Notes under the pieces: model-generated
Databases searched by the model: none
Told to the model about the DNA's origin: nothing
Seen by the model: the letters and a program-made list of their open reading frames with translations, nothing else
From: Gordoniibacillus kamchatkensis
GTDB lineage: Bacteria > Bacillota > Bacilli > Paenibacillales > NBRC-103111
Length of the DNA: 64,000 bases
Assembly: GCF_000829455.1 (NCBI RefSeq)
Contig: NZ_JXAK01000031.1
Span: forward strand, 1 to 64,000
Direction: 5' to 3'
Shown: positions 20,552 to 29,033 of the stretch, in pieces
Position numbering within the stretch: the stretch's first letter is position 1
How the letters are laid out: the number at the start of each line of letters is the position of its first letter
Program-made: the position numbers and the translations under genes

Positions 20552-21223
20552 TTAGTTGCCTCCTTCCGTAGCAGCCTTTTCTCTCTTCTTCGCAGCCGGA
20601 AGAACTTCACCACGGTAGATCCATACTTTTACGCCGATCCGGCCGTACGTCGTGTGAGCTTCCGCTGTTCCGTAGTCGATGTCCGCGCGCAGCGTGTGCA
20701 GCGGAACCGTGCCCTCGCTATATCCTTCGGTACGTGCGATCTCGGCGCCGCCAAGACGTCCGCTAACCGATACTTTCACACCTTTTGCCCCTGCTCTGAG
20801 CGTCCGCTGGATCGCTTGCTTCAGCGCGCGGCGGAACGATACGCGGCGTTCCAATTGCTGCGCGATGCTCTCAGCTACGAGTACGGAGTTCAGATCGGGC
20901 GTTTTGATCTCTGCAATGTTGATGTGTACTTTCTTGCCAGTCATGCTAGCCAGATACGTACGGATCACTTCGACTTCTGCGCCGCCCTTGCCGATAACCA
21001 TACCGGGCTTCGCAGTATGAATCGTGATGCTGACGCGGTTAGCCGCGCGCTCGATATCGAAGTGGGAAACGGCGCTGTCTTTCAATTTATTTTTCAGGTA
21101 TTCGCGGATTTTGACGTCTTCCATGAGCAGCGAGCCGAAATCTTTGTCGTTCGCGTACCATTTGGACTCCCAATCGCGGATAATACCGATTCTAAGTCCT
21201 ACCGGGCTTACCTTGTGACCCAC
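20552..21223 (-). CDS. rpsC: 30S ribosomal protein S3
   Basis: This 223-residue S3 begins '[20 protein letters not shown]', with a KH domain ('[20 protein letters not shown]') and the C-terminal '[20 protein letters not shown]'. It lines the mRNA entry tunnel. It is only 3 nt before rplP. Confidence 0.98.
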   Translation of the reverse strand: MGHKVSPVGLRIGIIRDWESKWYANDKDFGSLLMEDVKIREYLKNKLKDSAVSHFDIERAANRVSITIHTAKPGMVIGKGGAEVEVIRTYLASMTGKKVHINIAEIKTPDLNSVLVAESIAQQLERRVSFRRALKQAIQRTLRAGAKGVKVSVSGRLGGAEIARTEGYSEGTVPLHTLRADIDYGTAEAHTTYGRIGVKVWIYRGEVLPAAKKREKAATEGGN

Positions 21224-21235
21224 ACTTATCCCTCC

Positions 21236-21571
21236 TTATTTTTCAGATACCACCAGAGTAATGTGGCTGGTCCGCTTGTTGATTTTGCTTGCGCGTCCTT
21301 GCGCGCGAGGCATGAAACGCTTCATCGTCGGGCCCTCGTTCACATAAACTTGGGACACGACCAGTTTGTTCGGATCCATGGAGTAGTTATGCTCCGCATT
21401 CGCAATCGCCGAATTCAAAATCTTTTCCACGATCGGGGATGCTGCCTTCGGCGTATGGCGCAAAATTGCAATCGCATCGCCTACAGCCTTGCCGCGGATC
21501 AAGTCAATGACCAGACGGGCTTTACGAGGAGCAATGCGCACGAAATTCGCAGATGCTTTCGCTTGTTGCAT
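21236..21571 (-). CDS. rplV: 50S ribosomal protein L22
   Basis: This 111-residue L22 has '[20 protein letters not shown]' and the tunnel-lining hairpin '[20 protein letters not shown]'. It is where macrolide-resistance changes often map; nothing unusual is seen here. Confidence 0.98.
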   Translation of the reverse strand: MQQAKASANFVRIAPRKARLVIDLIRGKAVGDAIAILRHTPKAASPIVEKILNSAIANAEHNYSMDPNKLVVSQVYVNEGPTMKRFMPRAQGRASKINKRTSHITLVVSEK

Positions 21572-21629
21572 GGATGTACCTCCTCCCGAGATGAGATTGT
21601 ATGCCGACGATCAGCCGGAGAGCTCGATC

Positions 21630-21911
21630 TTAGCGTTTGCCTGTTTTCTTGTCGTCGCCGCCGTGACCTTTGTACGTGCGGGTTGGCGCGAATTCGCCGA
21701 GCTTGTGGCCGACCATATCTTCCGTTACGTATACCGGCACGTGCTTGCGGCCGTCATACACACCGAACGTATGTCCCACGAATTGCGGGAAAATCGTAGA
21801 GCGGCGGGACCAAGTCTTGATAACGACTTTTTTGCCGCCTGCGTTCAGCTCTTCTACTTTTTTCATCAGGTAACCGTCGATAAACGGCCCCTTCTTCAAA
21901 CTGCGACCCAT
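21630..21911 (-). CDS. rpsS: 30S ribosomal protein S19
   Basis: This 93-residue S19 begins '[20 protein letters not shown]' and ends with '[18 protein letters not shown]'. The ATG at 21911 follows GGAAGGAGGAACATCC. It lies in the head of the 30S subunit with S13. Confidence 0.98.
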   Translation of the reverse strand: MGRSLKKGPFIDGYLMKKVEELNAGGKKVVIKTWSRRSTIFPQFVGHTFGVYDGRKHVPVYVTEDMVGHKLGEFAPTRTYKGHGGDDKKTGKR

Positions 21912-21960
21912 GGATGTTCCTCCTTCCATCTGAAGCTTCTATACCGCTCTCGCCGCCCGA

Positions 21961-22634
21961 TTACTTGCGGCGGCGAATGATGTACTGGTTGGAAGCTTTT
22001 TTCTTCTTCCGGGTTTTGAAGCCGAGCGTCGGCTTGCCCCACGGAGACATCGGAGATTTGCGGCCGATCGGAGCGCGGCCTTCGCCACCGCCGTGCGGGT
22101 GATCGTTCGGGTTCATGACGACACCGCGAACTTCCGGACGCTTGCCGAGCCAACGGCTGCGGCCCGCTTTACCGATACTGATCAGCTCGTGGTCTTCGTT
22201 GCCGACGGAACCTACGGTTGCGCGGCACACTTTCAAAATTTTGCGAATCTCGCCGGAAGACAGTCGCACGATGACGTAGTCGCCGTCTTTACCGAGGAGC
22301 TGAGCTTCCGTACCTGCCGCGCGCACCAATTGGCCGCCCTTGCCAGGCTTCAGCTCGATGTTGTGGATAACCGTACCGACCGGAATGTTTTCCATCGGCA
22401 GCGAGTTGCCCACTTTGATATCCGAATCGGAACCGGAAGTGATGACGTCGTCCACTTTCAGACCTTTTGGCGCGATGATGTAGCGCTTCTCGCCGTCCGC
22501 ATAATGGATGAGCGCGATGTTCGCAGAACGGTTCGGGTCGTACTCGATCGTAGCAACGCGGCCGGGTATTCCATCCTTGTTCCGCTTGAAATCGATGATG
22601 CGGTATTTGCGTTTATGTCCGCCTTGTACCTTGT
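21961..22634 (-). pseudogene. rplB: 50S ribosomal protein L2, N-terminus replaced at a chimeric junction
   Basis: From '[20 protein letters not shown]' to the C-terminus ('[16 protein letters not shown]') this is normal L2, including the peptidyl-transferase-proximal '[20 protein letters not shown]'. The first 50 or so residues of a normal 276-residue L2 are missing. Upstream of about 22,635 the sequence is the start of csaA instead. The open frame has an ATG at 22656, but that lies in csaA sequence and is not the real start. L2 is essential, so a misassembly or lost segment is inferred. Its normal upstream partners rplW, rplD, rplC and rpsJ are absent. Confidence 0.92.
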
Positions 22635-22784
22635 TGTAATTTGCGCGCTGGAACACTTCACACCGAGCGGTCCGAAGTCGATCTGCAGCTTGATGGCCGG
22701 CTTGCGCGCCTCCGGAAAAGGCTCTGCGCTGACAATCGTGCCGATCCGCACATCGAGCCGCAAAAAATCGTCAATCGTTGCCAT
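22635..22784 (-). pseudogene. csaA: CsaA export-associated chaperone, 5' part only (truncated at chimeric junction)
   Basis: The ATG at 22784, after AAGGAGA, opens '[20 protein letters not shown]' and continues to '[16 protein letters not shown]'. This is the N-terminal half of the approximately 110-residue tRNA-binding-domain protein CsaA. After 'SSAQIT' the family sequence stops and rplB sequence begins. The C-terminal half, including the conserved 'NFPPK' end, is missing. The 230 nt upstream (22785-23012) have open frames but no recognisable gene. Confidence 0.85.
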
Positions 22785-23012
22785 TCTCCTTCTCCCTTTT
22801 CCTCTATTTTCCCACGATATTGTAGCATGAACGGCTTCGTCTCGAAACTTAACGGCCCGGACCTTGTCCGCCGCTAATGGAACGGAGGCAGCTATCCACA
22901 CGGTTCGAAGGACGAGGAAATTCCCATTCGCGGCCGCACTGCCGCCGATCGCGAGCATTGTTCCGATGACGTATGGAACGATGAGAAGCAGCCGTAAGGA
23001 ATGGCCATCGCC

Positions 23013-23267
23013 TTAAGCAATCGGTTTGGCGGGCTTCATGGGGATGCTTTTCCGGAGCGCTTCCCATTCGTCGTTCGAATTGACAAGCAGAGGCAGCAGC
23101 CTCATGTCGCTGATCATGGGCGATAAGCACAAACAGCATTTCGGTTCGTGTTCAAACGCAAAATTGTATCGCATCCATCCCTTGCATCCTTCTTTGGTGC
23201 AGGACCAGATTCGGACATTTTCTTTCGGGAGATCTTCCAAATACTTGTTGCGAAAGCTATAGTACAC
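23013..23267 (-). CDS. YdjO-like cold-inducible zinc-ribbon protein
   Basis: The 84-residue protein has two Cys pairs: 'IWSCTKEGCKGWMRYNFAFE' and 'PKCCLCLSPM'. It continues to 'DMRLLPLLVN', the pattern of the YdjO family, whose Bacillus member is cold-induced and otherwise uncharacterised. It lies downstream of the cold-shock gene on the same strand, separated by a terminator, which suggests a shared cold response. Confidence 0.75.
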   Translation of the reverse strand: MYYSFRNKYLEDLPKENVRIWSCTKEGCKGWMRYNFAFEHEPKCCLCLSPMISDMRLLPLLVNSNDEWEALRKSIPMKPAKPIA

Positions 23268-23307
23268 GCTGCTTTCTCCCCCTTCGCCTTCATAGATTTA
23301 AAGAAAG

Positions 23308-23347
23308 AAGCTGCTCCCAACACGTCAGGAGCAGCTTCGCTTTTTGT
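23308..23347. terminator. Terminator between csp and the YdjO-like gene
   Basis: An 11-bp stem, GAAGCTGCTCC (23308-23318) with GGAGCAGCTTC (23329-23339), has T-rich sequence on both sides (CTTTTTG on plus, TTTCTTT on minus). It lies immediately after the csp stop codon. Confidence 0.85.
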
Positions 23348-23351
23348 TTGC

Positions 23352-23555
23352 TTAATAGATTTTTGTTACGTTTGCTGCTTGCGGTCCGCGATTGCCTTGG
23401 ACCACGTTGAATTGAACACGCTGGCCTTCATCCAAGGATTTGTATCCTTCGCCCTCGATCGCGCTGAAATGCACGAAAACGTCGTTCCCGCCCTCGACTT
23501 CAATAAAGCCGAAGCCTTTTTCACTGTTGAACCATTTTACTGTACCTGTTTGCAT
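23352..23555 (-). CDS. Cold-shock protein (CspA family)
   Basis: This 67-residue single-stranded nucleic-acid-binding OB fold carries RNP1 'KGFGFIEV' and RNP2 'VFVHFSAI'. It begins '[20 protein letters not shown]' and ends '[11 protein letters not shown]'. Such proteins act as RNA chaperones and transcription antiterminators. The start follows TTTGGAGGTAATCAA. A long 5' leader with a large hairpin (23607-23665) may give temperature control. Confidence 0.97.
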   Translation of the reverse strand: MQTGTVKWFNSEKGFGFIEVEGGNDVFVHFSAIEGEGYKSLDEGQRVQFNVVQGNRGPQAANVTKIY

Positions 23556-23606
23556 TTGATTACCTCCAAAATAATTTTAACATGTTCATTTTCCTTAAAA
23601 TAAAAA

Positions 23607-23665
23607 AATTCACACATTGAAAAAAGTTCCATCATTATAATGAGACCTTTTTCAAAATGTGAATT
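23607..23665 (-). promoter_or_regulatory. Large leader hairpin upstream of the cold-shock gene
   Basis: The arms AATTCACACATTGAAAAAAG and CTTTTTCAAAATGTGAATT pair imperfectly around an A/T-rich centre, forming a stem of about 27 bp ending 50 nt before the csp start. Csp mRNAs in other bacteria change leader structure with temperature. That this hairpin does so is inference; it could instead be an operator or attenuator. The rest of 23666-23885 holds only possible promoter elements, including TGTTACAAT near 23809-23817 before des. Confidence 0.5.
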
Positions 23666-23885
23666 GATGTCAGTATCATTAACTGGTATTAGCTTAACAC
23701 AGCCCGTGGCAAAAGGCAAGCGACCGAGCACATATGTGTCGGTTCAGCCCCACTCCGCCTCGTACCCAGCAATTACATTCCTGTTTTGAAGGCTAATCCT
23801 ATGAATTATGTTACAATAAAGTCTCGATTCCATTATCCCCAAATAGGCCCTTACCAATACGGTTTTAATAAAAAGGAGTTATTTA

Positions 23886-24923
23886 ATGGCATTGCCGGAC
23901 AAGAACAGAAGCTGGAGGAAAACGATCGCACCTTATGAGAGACCGAGCGTAGCACGAAGCGTTTGGCAGCTGTTTAACACCATTGCCCCCCTCCTGCTTC
24001 TTTGGTATGGAGCGTACTGGAGTCTGTCCGTTACGTATTGGCTGACGCTTTTCCTGACCGTTATCACAGCCGGCTTATTGGTTCGGGTTTTTATTATTTT
24101 CCATGACTGTTGTCACGGTTCCTTCTTCAACAATCGCATGGCAAACGAAGTTGTAGGCACAATTTCCGGCATTTTAACTTATTGTCCGTTTTACCAGTGG
24201 CGATTTAGCCACTCGGTCCACCACGCAACCAACGGCAACCTGGATCGACGCGGCACGGGCGACGTTTGGACGTTAACGGTCCAGGAATATTTGGCATTGC
24301 CTCCGCTCAAGCGGCTAGGGTACCGGCTATATCGGAACCCGCTGATCTTATTCGGACTTGGTCCCGCTTATGTTTTCCTGATTGAATACCGGTTCAACCG
24401 CAAGGAAGCGAAAATGAAAGAGCGTCTGAACACGTATACGATAAACGTTGGGATAGCTGCCTTGGCAGGCCTGCTTTGTTGGGCGGTCGGCTGGAAGGCG
24501 TTTCTTTTGATTCAAGGACCGACTTTTCTTCTCTCGGGTTTGGCCGGCTTTTGGCTTTTCTACGTACAGCACCAGTTCGAACATACGTATTTCGAGAAGG
24601 ACGAGAACTGGGATTATGTCAATGCGGCTTTACACGGGAGCTCCTTCTATAAACTGCCGAAAATTTTGCACTGGTTCACGGGAAACATTGGGTTTCACCA
24701 TATTCACCACCTTAGCCCCCGTGTTCCAAATTACTATCTGGAACGCGCTCACGATGACAATGCTATGTTCCAAATCGCACCCCCCGTTACACTTTTATCC
24801 AGTTTGCGATCGTTCCGTTTCCGCATTTGGGACGAACATCGAAAGCAGCTGATGGGCTTCAGTTACATTAAACGCTTCCAGATGAGCCGCAACAACCCCT
24901 CGAACGTCTTAAAACCGAAATAA
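23886..24923 (+). CDS. des: Fatty-acid (acyl-lipid) desaturase
   Basis: The 345-residue integral membrane di-iron enzyme has three histidine boxes: 'HDCCHG' (about 77), 'HSVHHA' (about 113) and 'HHIHHL' (about 277), with paired hydrophobic segments between. It matches the Bacillus Des type that inserts a delta-5 double bond into phospholipid acyl chains to restore fluidity in the cold. The start follows AAGGAGTTATTTA. It diverges from the csp gene, so the two cold-response genes share an intergenic region. No DesK/DesR pair is in the window. Confidence 0.9.
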   Translation: MALPDKNRSWRKTIAPYERPSVARSVWQLFNTIAPLLLLWYGAYWSLSVTYWLTLFLTVITAGLLVRVFIIFHDCCHGSFFNNRMANEVVGTISGILTYCPFYQWRFSHSVHHATNGNLDRRGTGDVWTLTVQEYLALPPLKRLGYRLYRNPLILFGLGPAYVFLIEYRFNRKEAKMKERLNTYTINVGIAALAGLLCWAVGWKAFLLIQGPTFLLSGLAGFWLFYVQHQFEHTYFEKDENWDYVNAALHGSSFYKLPKILHWFTGNIGFHHIHHLSPRVPNYYLERAHDDNAMFQIAPPVTLLSSLRSFRFRIWDEHRKQLMGFSYIKRFQMSRNNPSNVLKPK

Positions 24924-24996
24924 TATGGCGATTCAGCCGTTTGCCAGGCTAGCTTACGGGCGATGCGCGGCGAAGAGAAGCAGTTATAAAAAAGGC

Positions 24997-25020
24997 AACG
25001 GCCGTCTCACGACGGCCGTT
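24997..25020. terminator. Bidirectional terminator between des and the DNA glycosylase gene
   Basis: A 10-bp GC-rich stem, AACGGCCGTC/GACGGCCGTT, has a 4-nt loop. On the minus strand it is followed by CCTTTTTTT, on the plus strand by CGCTATTTTT. Confidence 0.88.
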
Positions 25021-25022
25021 CG

Positions 25023-25706
25023 CTATTTTTCCAGCACGAGATCCCGGTTCACGGCTTCCCACAAATAGAACGAAGCGATGGAGCGATACGGCCTCCACTT
25101 CTCGCCCAGCTGCGCCAGATCCACGTCTCCTTCCCGCTCCGCGTAAAGCCAACGCGCAGCGCGCCGCAGGCCCGCATCGCCAAGCGACAATACGTCTTCC
25201 CGGCCGAGCGAGAAGATCAAAAACATCTCCGCTGTCCAACGGCCGATGCCCTTCACCTTCGTCAGCGCCGCAATCGCCTCTTCATCGCTCATGTTGCGCA
25301 ATGCTTCATCGTCGAGCTCTTTTCGCAGCACGGCTTGTGCCAGACCTTGAATGTAGCCGAGCTTTTGCTTAGACAGACCGGCAGCGCGCAGCCCCTCCTC
25401 AGGGGCAGCCAGCAGCGCCTCGGGGGTCCATTCTCCGCACACTTCCCCAACGCGCCGCACTATCGTTGCCGCCGCCTTGACCGATAGCTGCTGCGCCACG
25501 AGCGACTTGGCGAGCGAGCCGAACAAGTCTCCGCGCTTTCCGAACGTAATCGTGCCGATCAATGCCGTCAGGCGGGCCATATAGGGATCGGCAGCGGCCA
25601 AGTGCCGCACCCTGTCATCGTCAGCATGCAATTCGAACAAGCGCACGCCCTCCTCCCGCAAAAGGTTAACGGAACACGGTTCCGTTATTCCATCGTTTAC
25701 GAGCAT
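25023..25706 (-). CDS. DNA-3-methyladenine glycosylase (AlkA-type, HhH-GPD)
   Basis: The 227-residue HhH-GPD glycosylase has 'SLAKSLVAQQLSVKAAATIV', the hairpin 'LTKVKGIGRWTAEMFLIFSL' and the catalytic Asp in 'LSLGDAGLRRA'. It removes alkylated bases in base-excision repair. The open frame starts at ATG 25706, but its first ten codons are encoded by one copy of the GGAAC/GTTCC intergenic repeat. A GTG or TTG just after GGGAGGAGG (about 25643-25637) may be the true start. The family call is firm. Confidence 0.85.
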   Translation of the reverse strand: MLVNDGITEPCSVNLLREEGVRLFELHADDDRVRHLAAADPYMARLTALIGTITFGKRGDLFGSLAKSLVAQQLSVKAAATIVRRVGEVCGEWTPEALLAAPEEGLRAAGLSKQKLGYIQGLAQAVLRKELDDEALRNMSDEEAIAALTKVKGIGRWTAEMFLIFSLGREDVLSLGDAGLRRAARWLYAEREGDVDLAQLGEKWRPYRSIASFYLWEAVNRDLVLEK

Positions 25707-25854
25707 TTTTTGGCAAATAGAGGAACACCGTTCCGTTATTCTCTCGTAAAACGGGGAACCGGGGTCCCAATCACGGAAATAACGGCACCGCGTTCCGCTA
25801 TTTCGAGGAAATATCGGGAAATAACCTCATTAACGGATCCGGGTTCCGTTATGG
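25668..25854. repeat. Cluster of GGAAC..GTTCCGTTAT palindromic intergenic repeats
   Basis: Four clear variants of TAACGGAacnnGGTTCCGTTA lie within 190 nt: 25668-25691, 25730-25753, 25784-25820 and 25832-25854, with a degenerate partial copy near 25763. Each is a short palindrome. They fill the gap between the DNA glycosylase and the FAA-hydrolase gene, and one enters the glycosylase N-terminal codons. They look like a small dispersed repeat family. Confidence 0.7.
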
Positions 25855-25934
25855 CCGCGGGGCACGGCTTTTACGCCAGCCGCAAAGCTTCGACGCCAAC
25901 GCGCCGCCAAAACCAGGTATCGCCGATGGCTCGT

Positions 25935-26564
25935 TTACCGCAAAGCCACCACAAACGAGCCGACCGGCTCGTCGCCCCACAGCAGCTCAAGCTTGTCGCC
26001 GTCAGCGACAGCGGCAACGCCGGCAGGGGTTCCCGTGAAGATGAGGTCGCCTTCGCCAAGGCCGTAGTGTGTGCCGATAAAATCGACGAGCGTCTGCAAG
26101 CCAAAAATCATATCCGCAGGCTTGCCCTGCTGCGCGATCGCGCCGTTGCGGCGCATGGTAAACTCGCTGTCCCGCACGGCCGCCTGGCCGGGGAACGGGC
26201 GGAACGCCCCAACTGGCGCGGAACGGAGGAAGCCTTTGGCCGGAAGCCACGGGGCGCCCTTCTTTTTGATGTCCGATTGAACGTCGCGCAGCGTAAAATC
26301 AATGCCGATCGTCATCGTGTCGACGAGCTCGTCCACACTGGCGCCGGGACGGTACGGTTTGGCAACATGAAGAACAAGCTCGGTCTCGAAGTGCAGCTCG
26401 CCCCGGCCCCCCGGCAGCTCGATTGCGCCGCCATCCATGTGCACGACAGCATACGTCGGCTTCGTAAAAATCATCGGGCTATCCGGCACGGCATTGCCGA
26501 GCTCAGCTGCGTGCAAAGCGTAGTTGCGCCCTACGCAATAAACGTTGCGAATCGTGGTTGTCAT
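25935..26564 (-). CDS. Fumarylacetoacetate hydrolase (FAH) family protein
   Basis: The 209-residue FAH-fold protein begins 'RNVYCVGRNYALHAAELGNA' and has the metal ligands in 'ELHFETELVLHVAKP' and 'GIDFTLRDVQSDIKKKGAPW'. The C-terminal signature is 'GLGEGDLIFTGTPAGVAAVA'. Members hydrolyse or decarboxylate 2-keto acids, and several act on oxaloacetate or acylpyruvates. The substrate cannot be read from sequence. The third in-frame ATG (26564) fits GAGG best. It lies 11 nt downstream of the capA-like gene and is probably co-transcribed. Confidence 0.85.
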   Translation of the reverse strand: MTTTIRNVYCVGRNYALHAAELGNAVPDSPMIFTKPTYAVVHMDGGAIELPGGRGELHFETELVLHVAKPYRPGASVDELVDTMTIGIDFTLRDVQSDIKKKGAPWLPAKGFLRSAPVGAFRPFPGQAAVRDSEFTMRRNGAIAQQGKPADMIFGLQTLVDFIGTHYGLGEGDLIFTGTPAGVAAVADGDKLELLWGDEPVGSFVVALR

Positions 26565-26575
26565 TGACATATGCC

Positions 26576-27988
26576 TCATTTCTTCTTAGTATTGGCGGAT
26601 TGACCGGGCGAGACGGATGCGGCAGGCGCGGGAGACGCGGACGGTGCGGCGGATGCAGGTGCCATCACCGCCGGTCCCGTCACGCTGTCATCGCGAACTA
26701 CGCTGCCGCCCGCCTCGATTCTGGAACGGAACGATAGCCCCGACAGCCGCTGGAGCAGCTCCGACCCGGCAGGCTCAACCATCGGCTCGGGCTTCGCCCA
26801 TTTGGTCAGGATCGGCACTGCCCGCAGCGAGCAGTCGCCCGTCTTGCCGCATTCGGCCTGCAGCACGATCGTTTCCCACGTCTTCGCCACATCGTTCGTC
26901 GTAAAAATAAAATTGCCCAAGCTGTACGCAATCCATTTGCCTTTGTACGCCTCCAGCCCTTGCAGCACGTGCGGGTGGCTGGCGACGACGAGATCGGCGC
27001 CGGCATCGACGTAGCGATGAGCGAGGTCCGTCTGCACCGGATCGGGCGTATCTTTGCGCTCCGTGCCCCAGTGAGCCAGCACGACGACGAGATCGGCCTG
27101 TTCCTTCGTCTTGCGGATCGTCTCCACAGGCACGGTGTAATTGTACGTGTCGGCGACGCCCGGCTGCTTCGCGCTTGCCTTCCAGGTGTTGTCGGGAACG
27201 ACCCGGCTAAAGCCGAGGAAAGCGATTTTGATGCCTTGCTTCGTTATGAAGACAGGCTTCAGCGCTTCTTCCAAATTGTGTCCCGTGCCAACATGTTCGA
27301 TGCCGTTCTGATCCAGATACTTCATCGTATCGAGCATGCCCGCAGCGCCGTAATCCATGATGTGATTGTTCGCCATGTTGACGACGTCGATGCCGGATTC
27401 CTTCAGGGCCGGCAGTGCCAGCGGAGACGAGCGGTACACGTACTCCTTCGATTGCTTTGTCCCGCCTTCCGTTACCGGCGTTTCGAGGTTGGCCACCGTC
27501 ACGTCCGGCTCGCTAAGCAGCTGCTTTACGTTTTGGTAAGGGTAATCGTAGCCGTTTTGCAGCAGCAGCTTCTCGACCGTGTCCGCCAGCAGCACGTCGC
27601 CGACGAACGCCATGCGCACATGCGGCCCGGCCCCCGGCGCCCCTGCGGCAGGGGTGCCTCCGCCCTCCCGAACCGGCTTGCTTCCGTCGGCCGCCGAGCC
27701 GCCGCCCGTTCCGCCGCTCGCTCCACGCCAGCGCCGGTCCCTCCGGCTTCGCCGCCGACCCGCCTTGCGCCGGCCGCTCGCAGCGCCCGCGCCCGCCTGG
27801 GCCCCGCCGCTGCCGGCGGCATGCGGGGCCGCTGCTTGCGCCGGCGGCTTCGCCCCGGGATCGCTTGGCGCGGCGAGTTTATGCGCTGCTGCGGCAACGC
27901 ACACCCCGGCGACAACAGCTGCGCCGACGATGAGCAAGCCGTAAGGCCGCCGCTTTCTTTTATGCCGCTGTTGTCTCGATTGGATCAT
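26576..27988 (-). CDS. CapA-family metallophosphatase-fold protein
   Basis: The 470-residue protein has an N-terminal membrane anchor (about 17-36) and an Ala/Gly/Pro-rich linker (about 40-122). The CapA/PGA_cap domain follows: 'MAFVGDVLLADTVEKLL', 'VTVANLETPVT', 'VVNMANNHIMDYGAAGM', 'VVVLAHWGTE', 'VVASHPHVLQGLE' and 'WIAYSLGNFIF'. CapA is linked to polyglutamate capsule synthesis, but most such proteins stand alone and are uncharacterised. No capBC genes are nearby. The linker contains an odd Arg-rich stretch (GRRKAGRRRSRRDRRWRG) that may reflect compensating frame errors. Confidence 0.85.
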   Translation of the reverse strand: MIQSRQQRHKRKRRPYGLLIVGAAVVAGVCVAAAAHKLAAPSDPGAKPPAQAAAPHAAGSGGAQAGAGAASGRRKAGRRRSRRDRRWRGASGGTGGGSAADGSKPVREGGGTPAAGAPGAGPHVRMAFVGDVLLADTVEKLLLQNGYDYPYQNVKQLLSEPDVTVANLETPVTEGGTKQSKEYVYRSSPLALPALKESGIDVVNMANNHIMDYGAAGMLDTMKYLDQNGIEHVGTGHNLEEALKPVFITKQGIKIAFLGFSRVVPDNTWKASAKQPGVADTYNYTVPVETIRKTKEQADLVVVLAHWGTERKDTPDPVQTDLAHRYVDAGADLVVASHPHVLQGLEAYKGKWIAYSLGNFIFTTNDVAKTWETIVLQAECGKTGDCSLRAVPILTKWAKPEPMVEPAGSELLQRLSGLSFRSRIEAGGSVVRDDSVTGPAVMAPASAAPSASPAPAASVSPGQSANTKKK

Positions 27989-28077
27989 AATTGTCCCCTT
28001 ATGGTAAAATCATGGGTAATGATGCAAAAGCTATCAAAAGTGTACATGAAAAATCGCGCTGCGAAAAGAGGCCTGCC

Positions 28078-28854
28078 ATGGAAAAAATCGCAATCCTCTC
28101 CGACGTGCACGGCAATTTGCCTGCGCTTGAGGCCGTTTACAAAGACATTGCCAGACGGCGCATCCGCCGCATCGTTTGCCTCGGCGACCTCGTCGGCAAA
28201 GGACCGCAGCCGGCGCAAACCGTCGACCGCATACGCGAGCGGTGCGAGTTCGTGGCGCAAGGCAACTGGGAAGCCGGCATCGCCCGCGAGCAGGAGCTGC
28301 CGGAAGGCAAATGGCAGCAAGAGCAAATCGGCGCGGAACGCATCGATTATCTCGCGAATTTGCCCTTTTCCATCGACCTGACGCTGAGCGGACAGCTCGT
28401 GCGCCTGTTCCATGCTTCGGCAGACAGCGTATTTCGCCGCGTCCTTCGCAAAGCGCCCAAGCGCGAAAAGCTGGAACTGTTCGCCAATACGCCGCAAACC
28501 GGAACGCCGGATGGAGGCCGCACTCCCGACGTCGTCGGCTATGGAGACATCCATCTCCCCTACTTGCTGACGCTCAAACCGCGCGCAGCCGATTCGCGCC
28601 GCGAAAAAGGCCGGCAGCCGCGCGGCCGGACGCTGTTCAACGCGGGCAGCGTCGGCGTTCCGTACGACGGCATCGCGCAGCCGAGCTATGTCATCGTCGA
28701 AGGAACCGCGGGCGATGAGCCGGCTCCGCTCTCGATCCAGCTTGTTCGCGTCCCGTATGACGTCGAGCTTGCGGCCGAAGCGGCGCGAGCCGCCGATATG
28801 CCGGGCAGCGAGCGCTACATCGCCGAAGTTCGGGCCGGTTTATGCTTCAAATAG
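28078..28854 (+). CDS. Metallophosphoesterase (YfcE/MJ0936-like)
   Basis: The 258-residue calcineurin-like phosphoesterase has the metal motifs 'ILSDVHGNLPALEAV', 'CLGDLVGKGPQP', 'VAQGNWE' (GNxE in place of GNHD), 'GYGDIHLPY' and 'FNAGSVGVPYDG'. Related proteins are phosphodiesterases or protein phosphatases; the substrate here is unknown. The ATG at 28078 follows AGAGG. It diverges from capA with about 90 nt between. Confidence 0.85.
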   Translation: MEKIAILSDVHGNLPALEAVYKDIARRRIRRIVCLGDLVGKGPQPAQTVDRIRERCEFVAQGNWEAGIAREQELPEGKWQQEQIGAERIDYLANLPFSIDLTLSGQLVRLFHASADSVFRRVLRKAPKREKLELFANTPQTGTPDGGRTPDVVGYGDIHLPYLLTLKPRAADSRREKGRQPRGRTLFNAGSVGVPYDGIAQPSYVIVEGTAGDEPAPLSIQLVRVPYDVELAAEAARAADMPGSERYIAEVRAGLCFK

Positions 28855-28871
28855 CGGCAGCACGCAGCAAA

Positions 28872-28917
28872 AAACCATCGGGCCCCGCTTCGTGCGGCAA
28901 GCCCGATGGTTTCTTTC
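28872..28917 (+). terminator. Terminator after the metallophosphoesterase gene
   Basis: A 12-bp stem, AAACCATCGGGC (28872-28883) with GCCCGATGGTTT (28901-28912), has a 17-nt GC-rich loop and T-rich end. The remaining 115 nt before the next gene show nothing further. Confidence 0.85.
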
Positions 28918-29033
28918 ACTTCATGAAAAAGCATAAGCTGCGCCTATACTTGGGCTGATTCCGCGCGAGAAACGGGAGCCCGCCCGGAACGGACGGCCCC
29001 GCCTTTTTCTTCTTGCGCACAGCCCGTTTTGCG

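Noticed and set aside
22458-22958. 166-codon ORF covering csaA start, junction and rplB antisense-like tail
   Set aside because: Only its middle part (from 22784) is csaA; before that there is no family match and after about 22,635 it is rplB read out of frame.
23537-23731. 64-codon ORF upstream of csp
   Set aside because: It is the AT-rich leader and hairpin of the csp transcript, not protein-like.
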